This document shows positions 5,634 through 12,558 of a stretch of 13,614 nucleotides of DNA, piece by piece; positions within the stretch are counted from its first letter, which is position 1; each line of letters begins with the position of its first letter. A program made the translations under genes and the position numbers. The notes under the pieces were generated by a model. That model was given only the letters and a program-made list of their open reading frames with translations, ran no database searches and was not told the origin of the DNA. Source of the DNA: Candidatus Iainarchaeum sp. (GTDB lineage Archaea > Iainarchaeota > Iainarchaeia > Iainarchaeales > Iainarchaeaceae); NCBI GenBank assembly GCA_013331625.1, contig DUGC01000030.1, positions 1-13,614 of the forward strand. Reading direction: 5' to 3'.

Positions 5634-7055
5634 TTAACGGAATATGCGCGAAACGATTTTCTGCGACCCTGAGCCGTACTGCATCGCCTTCTTTGGGCGG
5701 TTGCAGATAAAATCCGGCAAACCATGGAGCTTTGCAAGGGCGCGAAGCGGGCGCTTGCGCAGCACGTCTTTTTCCGAAAGCACCTTCTCTTCTGCAGGGA
5801 ACGCCATCGCTTCATTGAGGAAATCGCGGTCCATGAAAGGGAGCCGAAGCTCGAGGGCACAGGAAGAGACAATCATGTCGTCGCGGTAGAAATTGCGTGA
5901 CCACATGCCGCCTAAAGAGCGCCATATTTCATCATCAACCGCATCAAAACCTTTTTCCGCAAGGATTTTACCGTAATTTGAATACCCCGCAAATATTTCA
6001 TCGCTCCCCTGCCCTGAAAACACCACTTTGTAGCCCATTTCAGAAATCCTTTGGGCGCAGGCAAGCTCAGGCACCGCAAGGCCTATTTGCATCCGGTCAA
6101 AAAAGGAGAGGCGCGAAATGCATTTTAATGCAAGGGATTCAACATCTTTATCCTGCAAAATTATTTTTTCAAGCGGGAGGGAAAGCGCTTTTGCCGACTG
6201 CTCTGCAGCGACAAGGTCTTGCGACCCTTCAGCGCCTGCAACAAAAAGGCGCGTATCTGGGACTTGTGATGAAACGAGCTTTGCTATAAGCGAAGAGTCC
6301 ACCCCTCCGCTAAAGAGCACTGCGGCCTTTTTCTGGCCCCTGCACTGCAGCTTAACAGCAGTCAAAAGGGAAGAGCCGAGGGATTGCAATGAATGTTTTT
6401 CCGGAATTCCTTTCCTGAAATCGCCGAACGTGAAAATTGGCCGGGTTTTTGCCCCGCTTTCTGAAATTTCAAGAAGATGCCCCGGCAGGAGCGGCTGGGG
6501 GAACTGTATGCCGATTTTGTAAAGGGCATGCGGAATGGAAGCAAATGCACAAACGGAATCACTGCACCCGAACCAGAGGGGCTTTTGGCCTGAAAAATCA
6601 CGGAAAGCATACAGCCTCTTTTTGTGCAAAACTCCCACGGCATACTCGCCGATAGCAACCTGCATGAACTTTTTCACTGCAGCGCGCATTGATGAACGCT
6701 TCAATTGCAATGAGAGGAAACTAGCAATGCACTCTGAATCGGACGCCATTTTTCTGCCTTCACCCTGCACAATACCCCCATAATTGTAAATCTGGCCGTT
6801 GTGGCAAATTGAAATATCCCCCGAGCTCAGGGGCTGGAGCGCATAGCCTGTCGTCGAGAGCAGGCAGTGGCCTAAAATTATTTCTGATGAAGGCATTGGA
6901 CGCAGCCGCCCTAATGATTTTGACTTCTTTTCGCGTTCAGGGGCGATTATGCCAAAGCCTTCAGGCCCCCTGTCCTTTAGCGCAGAAAGCATCTGGAAAG
7001 CATTTTCCGATACATCGCGGCCCTGCATTGAAATAATGCCAATAACCGAGCACAT
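5634..7055 (-). CDS. Asparagine synthetase-like class II amidotransferase
   Basis: This 473-residue protein has an N-terminal glutamine amidotransferase domain and a C-terminal AsnB-type synthetase domain. Met1-Cys2 gives the class II nucleophile after Met removal. I chose the ATG at 7055 for that reason and because a TATA box lies 25 bp upstream; starting at 7079 would bury the cysteine. Also visible are R-G-P-E-G-F-G (29-35), H-N-G-Q-I-Y-N (85-91), the PP-loop S-G-G-V-D-S-S (249-255), and in the synthetase part G-Q-G-S-D-E-I-F-A-G-Y and L-E-L-R-L-P-F-M-D. Canonical AsnB uses Arg49 and Glu76 (E. coli numbering) to hold glutamine. The aligned positions here are Leu65 and Gln88, while the third, Asp106, is kept. 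It could make asparagine from glutamine or ammonia, or amidate another substrate. It is shorter than typical AsnB (500-600). Confidence 0.88.
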   Translation of the reverse strand: MCSVIGIISMQGRDVSENAFQMLSALKDRGPEGFGIIAPEREKKSKSLGRLRPMPSSEIILGHCLLSTTGYALQPLSSGDISICHNGQIYNYGGIVQGEGRKMASDSECIASFLSLQLKRSSMRAAVKKFMQVAIGEYAVGVLHKKRLYAFRDFSGQKPLWFGCSDSVCAFASIPHALYKIGIQFPQPLLPGHLLEISESGAKTRPIFTFGDFRKGIPEKHSLQSLGSSLLTAVKLQCRGQKKAAVLFSGGVDSSLIAKLVSSQVPDTRLFVAGAEGSQDLVAAEQSAKALSLPLEKIILQDKDVESLALKCISRLSFFDRMQIGLAVPELACAQRISEMGYKVVFSGQGSDEIFAGYSNYGKILAEKGFDAVDDEIWRSLGGMWSRNFYRDDMIVSSCALELRLPFMDRDFLNEAMAFPAEEKVLSEKDVLRKRPLRALAKLHGLPDFICNRPKKAMQYGSGSQKIVSRIFR

Positions 7056-7076
7056 AGCAAGCATGGGGGCTTGAAA

Positions 7077-7084
7077 CATTTAAG
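7077..7084 (-). promoter_or_regulatory. TATA box of the amidotransferase gene
   Basis: On the minus strand the site reads CTTAAATG, centred about 25 bp before the ATG at 7055. This predicts a leaderless transcript and supports the Met-Cys start. Confidence 0.5.
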
Positions 7085-7135
7085 AATTCAACTGGGCTGC
7101 ACTGAACGGGAAAAGGCTAAGCAAAAACAAAACGG

Positions 7136-7143
7136 TTTAAATA
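7136..7143 (+). promoter_or_regulatory. TATA box of the DUF4139 operon
   Basis: TTTAAATA matches a strong archaeal box A. Its centre is about 30 bp before the ATG at 7170, leaving a leader of only a few bases. It excludes an upstream TTG start at 7071, which would put the promoter inside the coding region. Confidence 0.65.
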
Positions 7144-7169
7144 CCAATGAACATCTTCTATACGAGAAA

Positions 7170-8702
7170 ATGGAACGCAAATATATCGTGCTTGGAGGGA
7201 TTGCCGCAGTAATGCTCATAATCGGCCTGCTTGCAATCAACTCCATCATAGGGGACGAGGATGCGGTAGTGAAGAAACGGCCCAACTTCAATATTTCCGA
7301 AGTGTCGCACAAGGTCGCAGTGGAAAAGCCAGAAACCGCAATCCTTGAACAGGCCGCAGCGGACATTTCCCAAAAGACCACAAGTGAAGTGACGGTTTAT
7401 AACCAGGAATTTGCGCTCATAAAGGATTCACGCGAAATGGAACTTGAAAAAGGGGTCAACCTCGTAGAGTTCAAGGACATCGCATCCAAAATCGACAGCA
7501 CATCCGTGACGTTCCGCGACCTTTCATTCCCGAGCACGTTTGTAGTGGAACAAAACTATGAATACGACCTTGTGAGCACGCAAAAGCTCCTTGAAAAGTA
7601 CCTTGACAAGGAAATAACTGTGCAGGCTGACGAGGGGGAGAGCGCAAAGGAATATAGCGGTAAGCTCCTGAGCTTTAAGGACGGGATAGTGCTGCAGACC
7701 GCACAAGGCGTTGTCATACTCCCGATCTATTCAAAAGTGCAGTTCCCGAGCCTTCCGGGAGGACTGCTCACAAAACCGACCCTTGTCTGGAAAGTATATT
7801 CAGAAGATGCCGGCAAGAGGGACACCCAGACAATTTACCTCACAGCAGGGATGGGGTGGAAGGCGGATTACATTGCAATAGTTGACGGGGAAGACAAGCA
7901 GATAAGCCTGAGCGGCTGGACCACAATAACGAACAATTCGGGGACAAGCTACCCTGACGCAAAACTGAAGCTTGTAGCAGGGGACGTGCACAAAGTCAAT
8001 GAAAGCCCGAAATACGAGGAAGCCTATGATTATGCGGTAAGGTCAACTGCCGCCGGGGCAGCGCCGCCACAGTTCGGGACGCAGGCCCTTTTTGAATATT
8101 ACCTCTACACCCTTGAGAGGAACACGGACATCCTCAACAACGAAACAAAGCAGATCTCCCTGCTCAGCTCTGAAGCAATCCCAGTGAAAAAGGAATATGT
8201 CTTCGAGCCCAGCAAGGGGGGATATTATTATGGCGGGGGGAATAGCGGCACCAAGGTCGAAGTGAGGGTGAATTTCAAGAACTCCAAAAGCACTGGCCTC
8301 GGGATGCCATTGCCAAAAGGCAAGATAAGGGTATACAAGCAGGATAGCGACGGCCAGCTGCAGTTTGTGGGGGAAGACGAAATTGACCACACGAAAGAGG
8401 ATGCGGATGTCGACCTCTTTTTGGGGAACGCATTCGACATCACAGGCGAGAGGGTCCAGCTCGAGCGCCAGGAAATCTCAAAGGGCATTTCGCGCGAGCA
8501 GTACAAGGTGACGCTTGAAAATGCCAAGGACACTGCGGTGCAGGTAAAGGTCAAGGATTATTTCTATGGGAGCTGGACAATATCGCAAAGCTCGCTGCCC
8601 ATTGAAAAGAAGAGTTCCACGCAGGCGCAATACATCGTGAATGTGCCTGCAAAAGGGAAAGCTGAAGCCACATACACTGTCGAGTACAGGTACTATTACT
8701 GA
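7170..8702 (+). CDS. Membrane-anchored DUF4139 domain protein
   Basis: This 510-residue protein has a single hydrophobic anchor at about residues 5-27. A mostly beta-rich exported domain follows, with no cysteines. The segment V-T-V-Y-N-Q-E-F-A-L-I (starting near residue 75) and the G-M-G-W-K-A-D-Y segment followed by W-T-T-I-T-N-N-S-G-T (near residues 225-255) are typical of DUF4139 proteins. Tyrosine/glycine-rich G-Y-Y-Y-G-G-G occurs near residue 352. The C-terminus ends E-Y-R-Y-Y-Y. The biochemical role of the family is not established, and structure suggests cell-surface beta domains. The gene has its own TATA box and lies 10 bp upstream of a small membrane-protein gene, with which it probably forms an operon. 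Confidence 0.8.
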   Translation: MERKYIVLGGIAAVMLIIGLLAINSIIGDEDAVVKKRPNFNISEVSHKVAVEKPETAILEQAAADISQKTTSEVTVYNQEFALIKDSREMELEKGVNLVEFKDIASKIDSTSVTFRDLSFPSTFVVEQNYEYDLVSTQKLLEKYLDKEITVQADEGESAKEYSGKLLSFKDGIVLQTAQGVVILPIYSKVQFPSLPGGLLTKPTLVWKVYSEDAGKRDTQTIYLTAGMGWKADYIAIVDGEDKQISLSGWTTITNNSGTSYPDAKLKLVAGDVHKVNESPKYEEAYDYAVRSTAAGAAPPQFGTQALFEYYLYTLERNTDILNNETKQISLLSSEAIPVKKEYVFEPSKGGYYYGGGNSGTKVEVRVNFKNSKSTGLGMPLPKGKIRVYKQDSDGQLQFVGEDEIDHTKEDADVDLFLGNAFDITGERVQLERQEISKGISREQYKVTLENAKDTAVQVKVKDYFYGSWTISQSSLPIEKKSSTQAQYIVNVPAKGKAEATYTVEYRYYY

Positions 8703-8712
8703 AGGGATAGAA

Positions 8713-9000
8713 ATGGGCGCATTCCTGCGGGACGGGATAATTTTTTCGGCTGCAATATTGCTCGCTTTTGCTGCAATCAATTTATTCCTTCTGCAGAGCA
8801 CCACCGACTACGCAGCACATGGCTTCCCGTTCCCATATTATGAAGGATGGGGGCCATGCCCATCACATGAACCTGGCGCATGCACAAGGTCAGCGCCGCA
8901 AAATATTGCATTGGATGCCGGGCTCGGGATCGCCATTGGGTTTGGGATAGCATTTACGAATAGAAAAATTGCGGCAAACAAAAACAAGGAATTAAAATAA
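8713..9000 (+). CDS. Small two-segment membrane protein
   Basis: This 95-residue protein has two hydrophobic segments, about residues 10-27 and 69-84. Between them is a loop rich in Pro, Gly and His with two cysteines, which would lie outside if the N-terminus is inside. The tail is lysine-rich. The ATG at 8713 is preferred because it follows the DUF4139 stop by 10 bases and has AAGGGAT upstream; a longer in-frame start at 8641 would overlap the upstream gene by 62 bases. The family is not recognised. Operonic pairing with the DUF4139 protein suggests a surface-related role, which is an inference. Confidence 0.7.
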   Translation: MGAFLRDGIIFSAAILLAFAAINLFLLQSTTDYAAHGFPFPYYEGWGPCPSHEPGACTRSAPQNIALDAGLGIAIGFGIAFTNRKIAANKNKELK

Positions 9001-9029
9001 TTTTCCAATATGAACCAAATTTCTGGCGT

Positions 9030-10823
9030 TTAAACCGTGTAGTAGTACTCGCCTTTCTTCTTCTGATCCTCATCCATCTGCGAGCCTGCCTTGTTTATCC
9101 TCGGCCTTCCGGTCTGGCCATCGCGCCTGTATGTAATTCCAAGGCCTTTGAGGAACAAATTCATCCCCTCGCGCATGGGAAGGGCATTGTGGCAAACGCC
9201 CTTCACCGAAGGTTCCCCCTCAAAGACCATCAGGCGGTCGCTCACATAGTCCTGGAACAAGAGGTCATGGTCAACGACCATTGCAACCTTCCTTTTTGAA
9301 TCAACCACAGAGCGGATCGCATTTGCAATGTTGAGCCTGTCCTCGACATCGACAAAAGCGCTCGGCTCATCAAGGAGAATGACATCACTATCAAGGCGCG
9401 AGAGGCACACTCCCACGGCGACCTTTTGCAGCTCCCCCCCGCTCAATTCATCAAGACGGTGGTGCTGCAGCTCTGTAATTGAAAGGCGGCGGTCCACTTC
9501 ATTGCGATAGAGCGATTTGTCGATATTTTGCGAATCTAAAAATTCCCCCACAGTGATGCCGGGCTGCGCCACAAGGTACTGGGGCTTGTAGGAAACTTTG
9601 AAATCAAGGCCGCTTTTTTTGCCATCAGGGCTCTCAAGGCCTGCGAGCATTTTCACAAAAGTCGTCTTCCCTGTGCCGTTTGGGCCCAAAACCCCTATGA
9701 CCTCAGCTTCGCGAAGGTCGCCTTCATCAACATGGAGGGAAAAGCCGCTGAAAGATTTTTCCATGGCAGGATATGTTGCGGCAACCTTCTTTTTGCGGTA
9801 ATCTGCCGAAGGCTTCACCTCAAACCTGAGCTCCTCACGCCTAAAGCGCACATTCTCGTCATGGACATAGCCTTCGAGGAATTCGTTTATCCCGTTCCTC
9901 GTGCTTTTTGGGTTTGAAACAATGCCGTACACCCCCTTTTTCCCGTAGAGCAAATGTATGTAATCGCTAAGGTAGTCAAGGACAGCAAGGTCATGCTCAA
10001 TGAGCACAACGCCCCTCTCCCCTTGCGCAACAGAGCGGATCACATGCGCGCAATTGAGACGCTCCCTGACATCAAGGTATGAGGTGGGCTCATCAAAAGC
10101 ATAAAAGTCAGCTTCACGCAGGGCGCAGGCAGCAATTGCAACGCGCTGCAGCTCCCCTCCGCTCAGGGCAGACAGGTCGCGGCCGAGTATTTTTTCAATA
10201 TTCAATTCCCTTGAAATTTCAGAAAGCTTTTCGGGGCGTGCGGCTTTTTCTAACAGGCCCTTTACATTCCCTTTGAAAACTTTGGGGATATCCGTGATGT
10301 TTTGGGGCTTGTAGGAAACCTTTGTGCCCCCTTCCTTCAAAGCGCCAAAATAGTTCTGCAGCTCTTTTCCGCGGAAAAAAGATATTACTGAATCATAATC
10401 GCCTTTCTTTTTCCAGTCACCTAAATTCGGGATTATCTGGCCTGCAAGTATTTTGAGGATCGTGGATTTACCTATCCCGTTCCTGCCAATCAGGCCGGTA
10501 ACCCCCCCGCCCTTTACAGCCGGGAGGCGATAGATGCGGAAAGCATTCTCGCCAAAGCGCTGCACGGGGCTCTCCTTGAGCTCTTGCACAAGGTTTTCAA
10601 TGTAGATGCAGTCCACGGGGCACTTTTGCACGCATATGTTGCATCCGATGCAAAGCTCCTCGCTAATGATGGGAACAAGGCGCTTTGCCGAATTATCCCT
10701 GTCCTCAGGCAGGGTGATGCACTCTTTTCCCGCACGGTTCACGGGGCACACATTGCCGCAAACAAAGCTGCAGCTCTCGCCATTGACGCACCGGTCATTT
10801 TCAAGGACTGCGACGCGGACCAT
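9030..10823 (-). CDS. abce1: ABCE1/RLI ribosome-splitting Fe-S ATPase
   Basis: This 597-residue cytosolic ATPase splits ribosomes after termination or rescue, acting with aRF1 or pelota. Two [4Fe-4S] segments open the protein: Cys12, 18, 22, 26-Pro, and C58-x2-C61-x2-C64-x3-C68-P. The first has a five-residue gap between its first two cysteines, one longer than the usual four. NBD1 has Walker A with Lys119, signature L-S-G-G-E-L-Q-R, Walker B F-D-E-P-T and H-loop I-E-H-D. NBD2 has Walker A with Lys386, signature L-S-G-G-E-L-Q-K, Walker B L-D-E-P-S and H-loop V-D-H-D. The characteristic C-terminus G-R-P-R-I-N-K, G-S-x-x-D and Y-Y-Y is intact. The ATG at 10823 is preferred over the GTG at 10829 because of the TATA distance. 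It diverges from pelota. Confidence 0.97.
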   Translation of the reverse strand: MVRVAVLENDRCVNGESCSFVCGNVCPVNRAGKECITLPEDRDNSAKRLVPIISEELCIGCNICVQKCPVDCIYIENLVQELKESPVQRFGENAFRIYRLPAVKGGGVTGLIGRNGIGKSTILKILAGQIIPNLGDWKKKGDYDSVISFFRGKELQNYFGALKEGGTKVSYKPQNITDIPKVFKGNVKGLLEKAARPEKLSEISRELNIEKILGRDLSALSGGELQRVAIAACALREADFYAFDEPTSYLDVRERLNCAHVIRSVAQGERGVVLIEHDLAVLDYLSDYIHLLYGKKGVYGIVSNPKSTRNGINEFLEGYVHDENVRFRREELRFEVKPSADYRKKKVAATYPAMEKSFSGFSLHVDEGDLREAEVIGVLGPNGTGKTTFVKMLAGLESPDGKKSGLDFKVSYKPQYLVAQPGITVGEFLDSQNIDKSLYRNEVDRRLSITELQHHRLDELSGGELQKVAVGVCLSRLDSDVILLDEPSAFVDVEDRLNIANAIRSVVDSKRKVAMVVDHDLLFQDYVSDRLMVFEGEPSVKGVCHNALPMREGMNLFLKGLGITYRRDGQTGRPRINKAGSQMDEDQKKKGEYYYTV

Positions 10824-10845
10824 ACTCACAATTTGAGGGAGGAGA

Positions 10846-10853
10846 CTTTAAAA
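10846..10853 (-). promoter_or_regulatory. TATA box of abce1
   Basis: On the minus strand the site reads TTTTAAAG, centred about 26 bp before the ATG at 10823. The divergent pelota TATA box begins only 5 bp away, so TBP/TFB binding at the two sites may interfere. Confidence 0.65.
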
Positions 10854-10857
10854 ACCA

Positions 10858-10865
10858 TTATAAAT
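10858..10865 (+). promoter_or_regulatory. TATA box of pelA
   Basis: TTATAAAT is centred about 29 bp before the pelota ATG at 10891, predicting a leader of only a few bases or none. It lies back to back with the abce1 TATA box. Confidence 0.65.
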
Positions 10866-10890
10866 ACCCTATCTGGCCATTTGATACGAT

Positions 10891-11937
10891 ATGCAGATAC
10901 TTAAAGTAGACCGCAGAAACAACCATTTTGAGGTAGTCCCCGACACATTTGAGGATTTGTGGCATCTTGAGAGGATCATTGAGAAAGGGGATCATGTCAG
11001 CGGAAGCGCCGAGAGGAAAATCAAGGCAGAGGAAGAGGGCGAAAAGGCATACCGGCAGATCATTTTTGTGGAACTTGAAGTTGAGAAGGCAGTGTTCCAC
11101 GAGGCGTCAGGGCAGCTTCGGATACAGGGCATTGTCACTTTTGCAAAGCCGCAAGAACTCGTGCCCCTGAAGGCCCACCATACGCTCGAGGCGGAAACGG
11201 GCAAGAAAATCTCGGTCACCAAAAAAAAGCTGCGCAGCTTTGACATTGAAAGGCTCGAGAGGGCAAAGAACGCCACGGGGCGGGAAAAGGCCCTTCTTAT
11301 TGTCATGGATGACGAGGAAGCCGAGCTCGCGTTCCTGCGCGACATAGGCCTTGAGAGCAAGGCGCGCATTATTTCAGGCAGGGAGGGAAAAAGGTTCAAA
11401 TCCGCTGAAAAGCAGAAAAGCAATCCATTCTTTGAGGAAATATATTCAAAAATACTCGACCTCGCAGTGAAAAAAGCTGTCGTGGCGGGCCCGGGGTTTG
11501 AGAAGCAGAACTTTGAAAAATTCGTGAAGGAAAAAAAGGATAAGATAGAATTCGTGTTCGAGTCCACAAACTCGGTGGGCATCACAGGCCTAAATGAGCT
11601 GATCAAGAGCGGGAAAATCGACAAGGTGATTGAGGGCTTCCATCTGGCTGAAGAGGCAAAAGCTGTCGAGAGGGTGCTCTCCAGCATCTCAAACGGGCTC
11701 GCGGCGCTGGGGGAAAAGGAAGTTGCGCAAGCGGTTGAGAGCAGCGCCGCTTCTGAAATAGTTGCACTGGAAACCACCCTCACTTCAGGCAACGGGAAAG
11801 TGCAGGAGCTTCTAGACAGGGCGGAGCAGTACGGGACAAAGATACATTTCATCGCGAACAAGAGCGACCCCGGAAGGCAGCTTGAAGGGATTGGCGGCAT
11901 TGCAGCGGTGCTGCGCTACCGCAAGAAATGGGATTGA
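10891..11937 (+). CDS. pelA: mRNA surveillance protein pelota (Dom34 homologue)
   Basis: This 348-residue protein recognises ribosomes stalled without a proper stop codon and, with aEF1A and then ABCE1, releases them. It shows the three eRF1-like domains: an N-terminal Sm-like domain (about 1-130, with the H-H-T-L-E-A-E-T-G segment), a central domain (about 130-245, with V-V-A-G-P-G-F) and a C-terminal domain ending G-G-I-A-A-V-L-R-Y. The GGQ peptide-release motif of aRF1 is absent, as expected for pelota. Length is normal for archaeal members (about 350). It is transcribed divergently from ABCE1, its functional partner, across a 67 bp gap with its own TATA box. A nested inverted repeat follows the stop. 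Confidence 0.97.
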   Translation: MQILKVDRRNNHFEVVPDTFEDLWHLERIIEKGDHVSGSAERKIKAEEEGEKAYRQIIFVELEVEKAVFHEASGQLRIQGIVTFAKPQELVPLKAHHTLEAETGKKISVTKKKLRSFDIERLERAKNATGREKALLIVMDDEEAELAFLRDIGLESKARIISGREGKRFKSAEKQKSNPFFEEIYSKILDLAVKKAVVAGPGFEKQNFEKFVKEKKDKIEFVFESTNSVGITGLNELIKSGKIDKVIEGFHLAEEAKAVERVLSSISNGLAALGEKEVAQAVESSAASEIVALETTLTSGNGKVQELLDRAEQYGTKIHFIANKSDPGRQLEGIGGIAAVLRYRKKWD

Positions 11938-11955
11938 GGACACAACAGGGAAATA

Positions 11956-12001
11956 TGACGCCCGCCATGCCATAAATGGCGGGGTTCCCCAATAGGCGTC
12001 A
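11956..12001. other. Nested inverted repeat between convergent genes
   Basis: TGACGCC (11956-11962) pairs with GGCGTCA (11995-12001), enclosing CGCCAT/ATGGCG (11963-11968 and 11976-11981) with a 7 nt loop, plus an unpaired TTCCCC tract. It lies 18 bp after pelA and about 70 bp before the convergent nuclease gene ends. A transcript 3'-end stem, bidirectional terminator or small structured RNA are possible. No long T-tract follows. Confidence 0.5.
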
Positions 12002-12072
12002 AAATACCATTTGAACAAAAACAATCCTCAAATACCAGCCGGCCATTAATGACACAAATTTTTTCGGGTTCT

Positions 12073-12441
12073 TCACTTCATGTGCAGCTCGAACCATTCA
12101 ACCTTTTTTTGCTGCACGAGTTCCTTTATGCGCTTCTGCTTTTCCGACAGCTGCGAATTTGCTGCCTTGAACTCGGCGAAAACTATTTTATTATCCTCAA
12201 ATACCACCCCGTCAACGGGGTTTCCCAGAAACCGGAAGTTCCCTGCGCTGAAAGGGAACTCCTTTGTAAATGGCATGAACTGCTCTGCGAGCTTTCCGTA
12301 CTTTACGCTCTGCGAGGACTTTGAAAAGCTCAGGTCAGATAGGGAGCGCTCGAGCGCTGAGATGCGCGAGAGCAAAAAGAGCACGAGGGCAAATAACACA
12401 ACCGCAAGGAGCGCGAGGGCAAAGAAGGCAAAATCGTCCAT
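12073..12441 (-). CDS. Membrane-anchored Holliday-junction-resolvase-like nuclease
   Basis: This 122-residue protein has an N-terminal membrane helix (about residues 4-24), a short coiled, serine-rich linker, then a PD-(D/E)xK-type domain. The likely active-site residues are Glu53, Asp77 (in L-G-N-P-V-D-G) and Glu90-x-Lys92 (in F-A-E-F-K), with a supporting Q-L-S-E-K-Q-K-R-I-K helix. This resembles the endonuclease-related Holliday-junction-resolvase-like family (PF10107). The cut substrate is unproven. Membrane anchoring is unlike soluble archaeal Hjc and suggests DNA processing at the membrane. It starts at the ATG complement at 12439-12441 with a TATA box 25 bp upstream, and it diverges from the methyltransferase-like gene. 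Confidence 0.8.
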   Translation of the reverse strand: MDDFAFFALALLAVVLFALVLFLLSRISALERSLSDLSFSKSSQSVKYGKLAEQFMPFTKEFPFSAGNFRFLGNPVDGVVFEDNKIVFAEFKAANSQLSEKQKRIKELVQQKKVEWFELHMK

Positions 12442-12462
12442 GTAAAAAGAACGGAGGCGGAG

Positions 12463-12470
12463 AATAAATA
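12463..12470 (-). promoter_or_regulatory. TATA box of the nuclease gene
   Basis: On the minus strand the site reads TATTTATT, centred about 25 bp before the ATG at 12441. A short inverted repeat TTGCC-ACA-GGCAA at 12473-12485 lies just upstream and might be an operator; support is weak. Confidence 0.45.
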
Positions 12471-12529
12471 GATTGCCACAGGCAAACGGTAATCTTCAGG
12501 CATGTTTTCGTTTGGGTTCTTGACAAGTA

Positions 12530-12537
12530 TTTTATAG
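12530..12537 (+). promoter_or_regulatory. TATA box of the methyltransferase-like gene
   Basis: TTTTATAG is centred about 25 bp before the ATG at 12559. It supports that start over the TTG at 12538, which lies directly beside the TATA box. Confidence 0.55.
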
Positions 12538-12558
12538 TTGTTTATTACACAGTCCATC

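Noticed and set aside
7056..7079. Earlier ATG for the amidotransferase
   Set aside because: It would place eight residues before the catalytic Met-Cys and overlaps the TATA box.
7071..7169. Upstream TTG start for the DUF4139 gene
   Set aside because: It contains the strong TTTAAATA box and adds a polar tail before the membrane anchor.
8641..8712. Upstream start for the small membrane protein
   Set aside because: It overlaps the DUF4139 gene by 62 bases and adds a polar tail ahead of the membrane segment; the ATG at 8713 has a fitting purine-rich site.
10992..11900. 302-codon antisense frame opposite pelota
   Set aside because: Serine/alanine-rich shadow of a clearly recognised gene.
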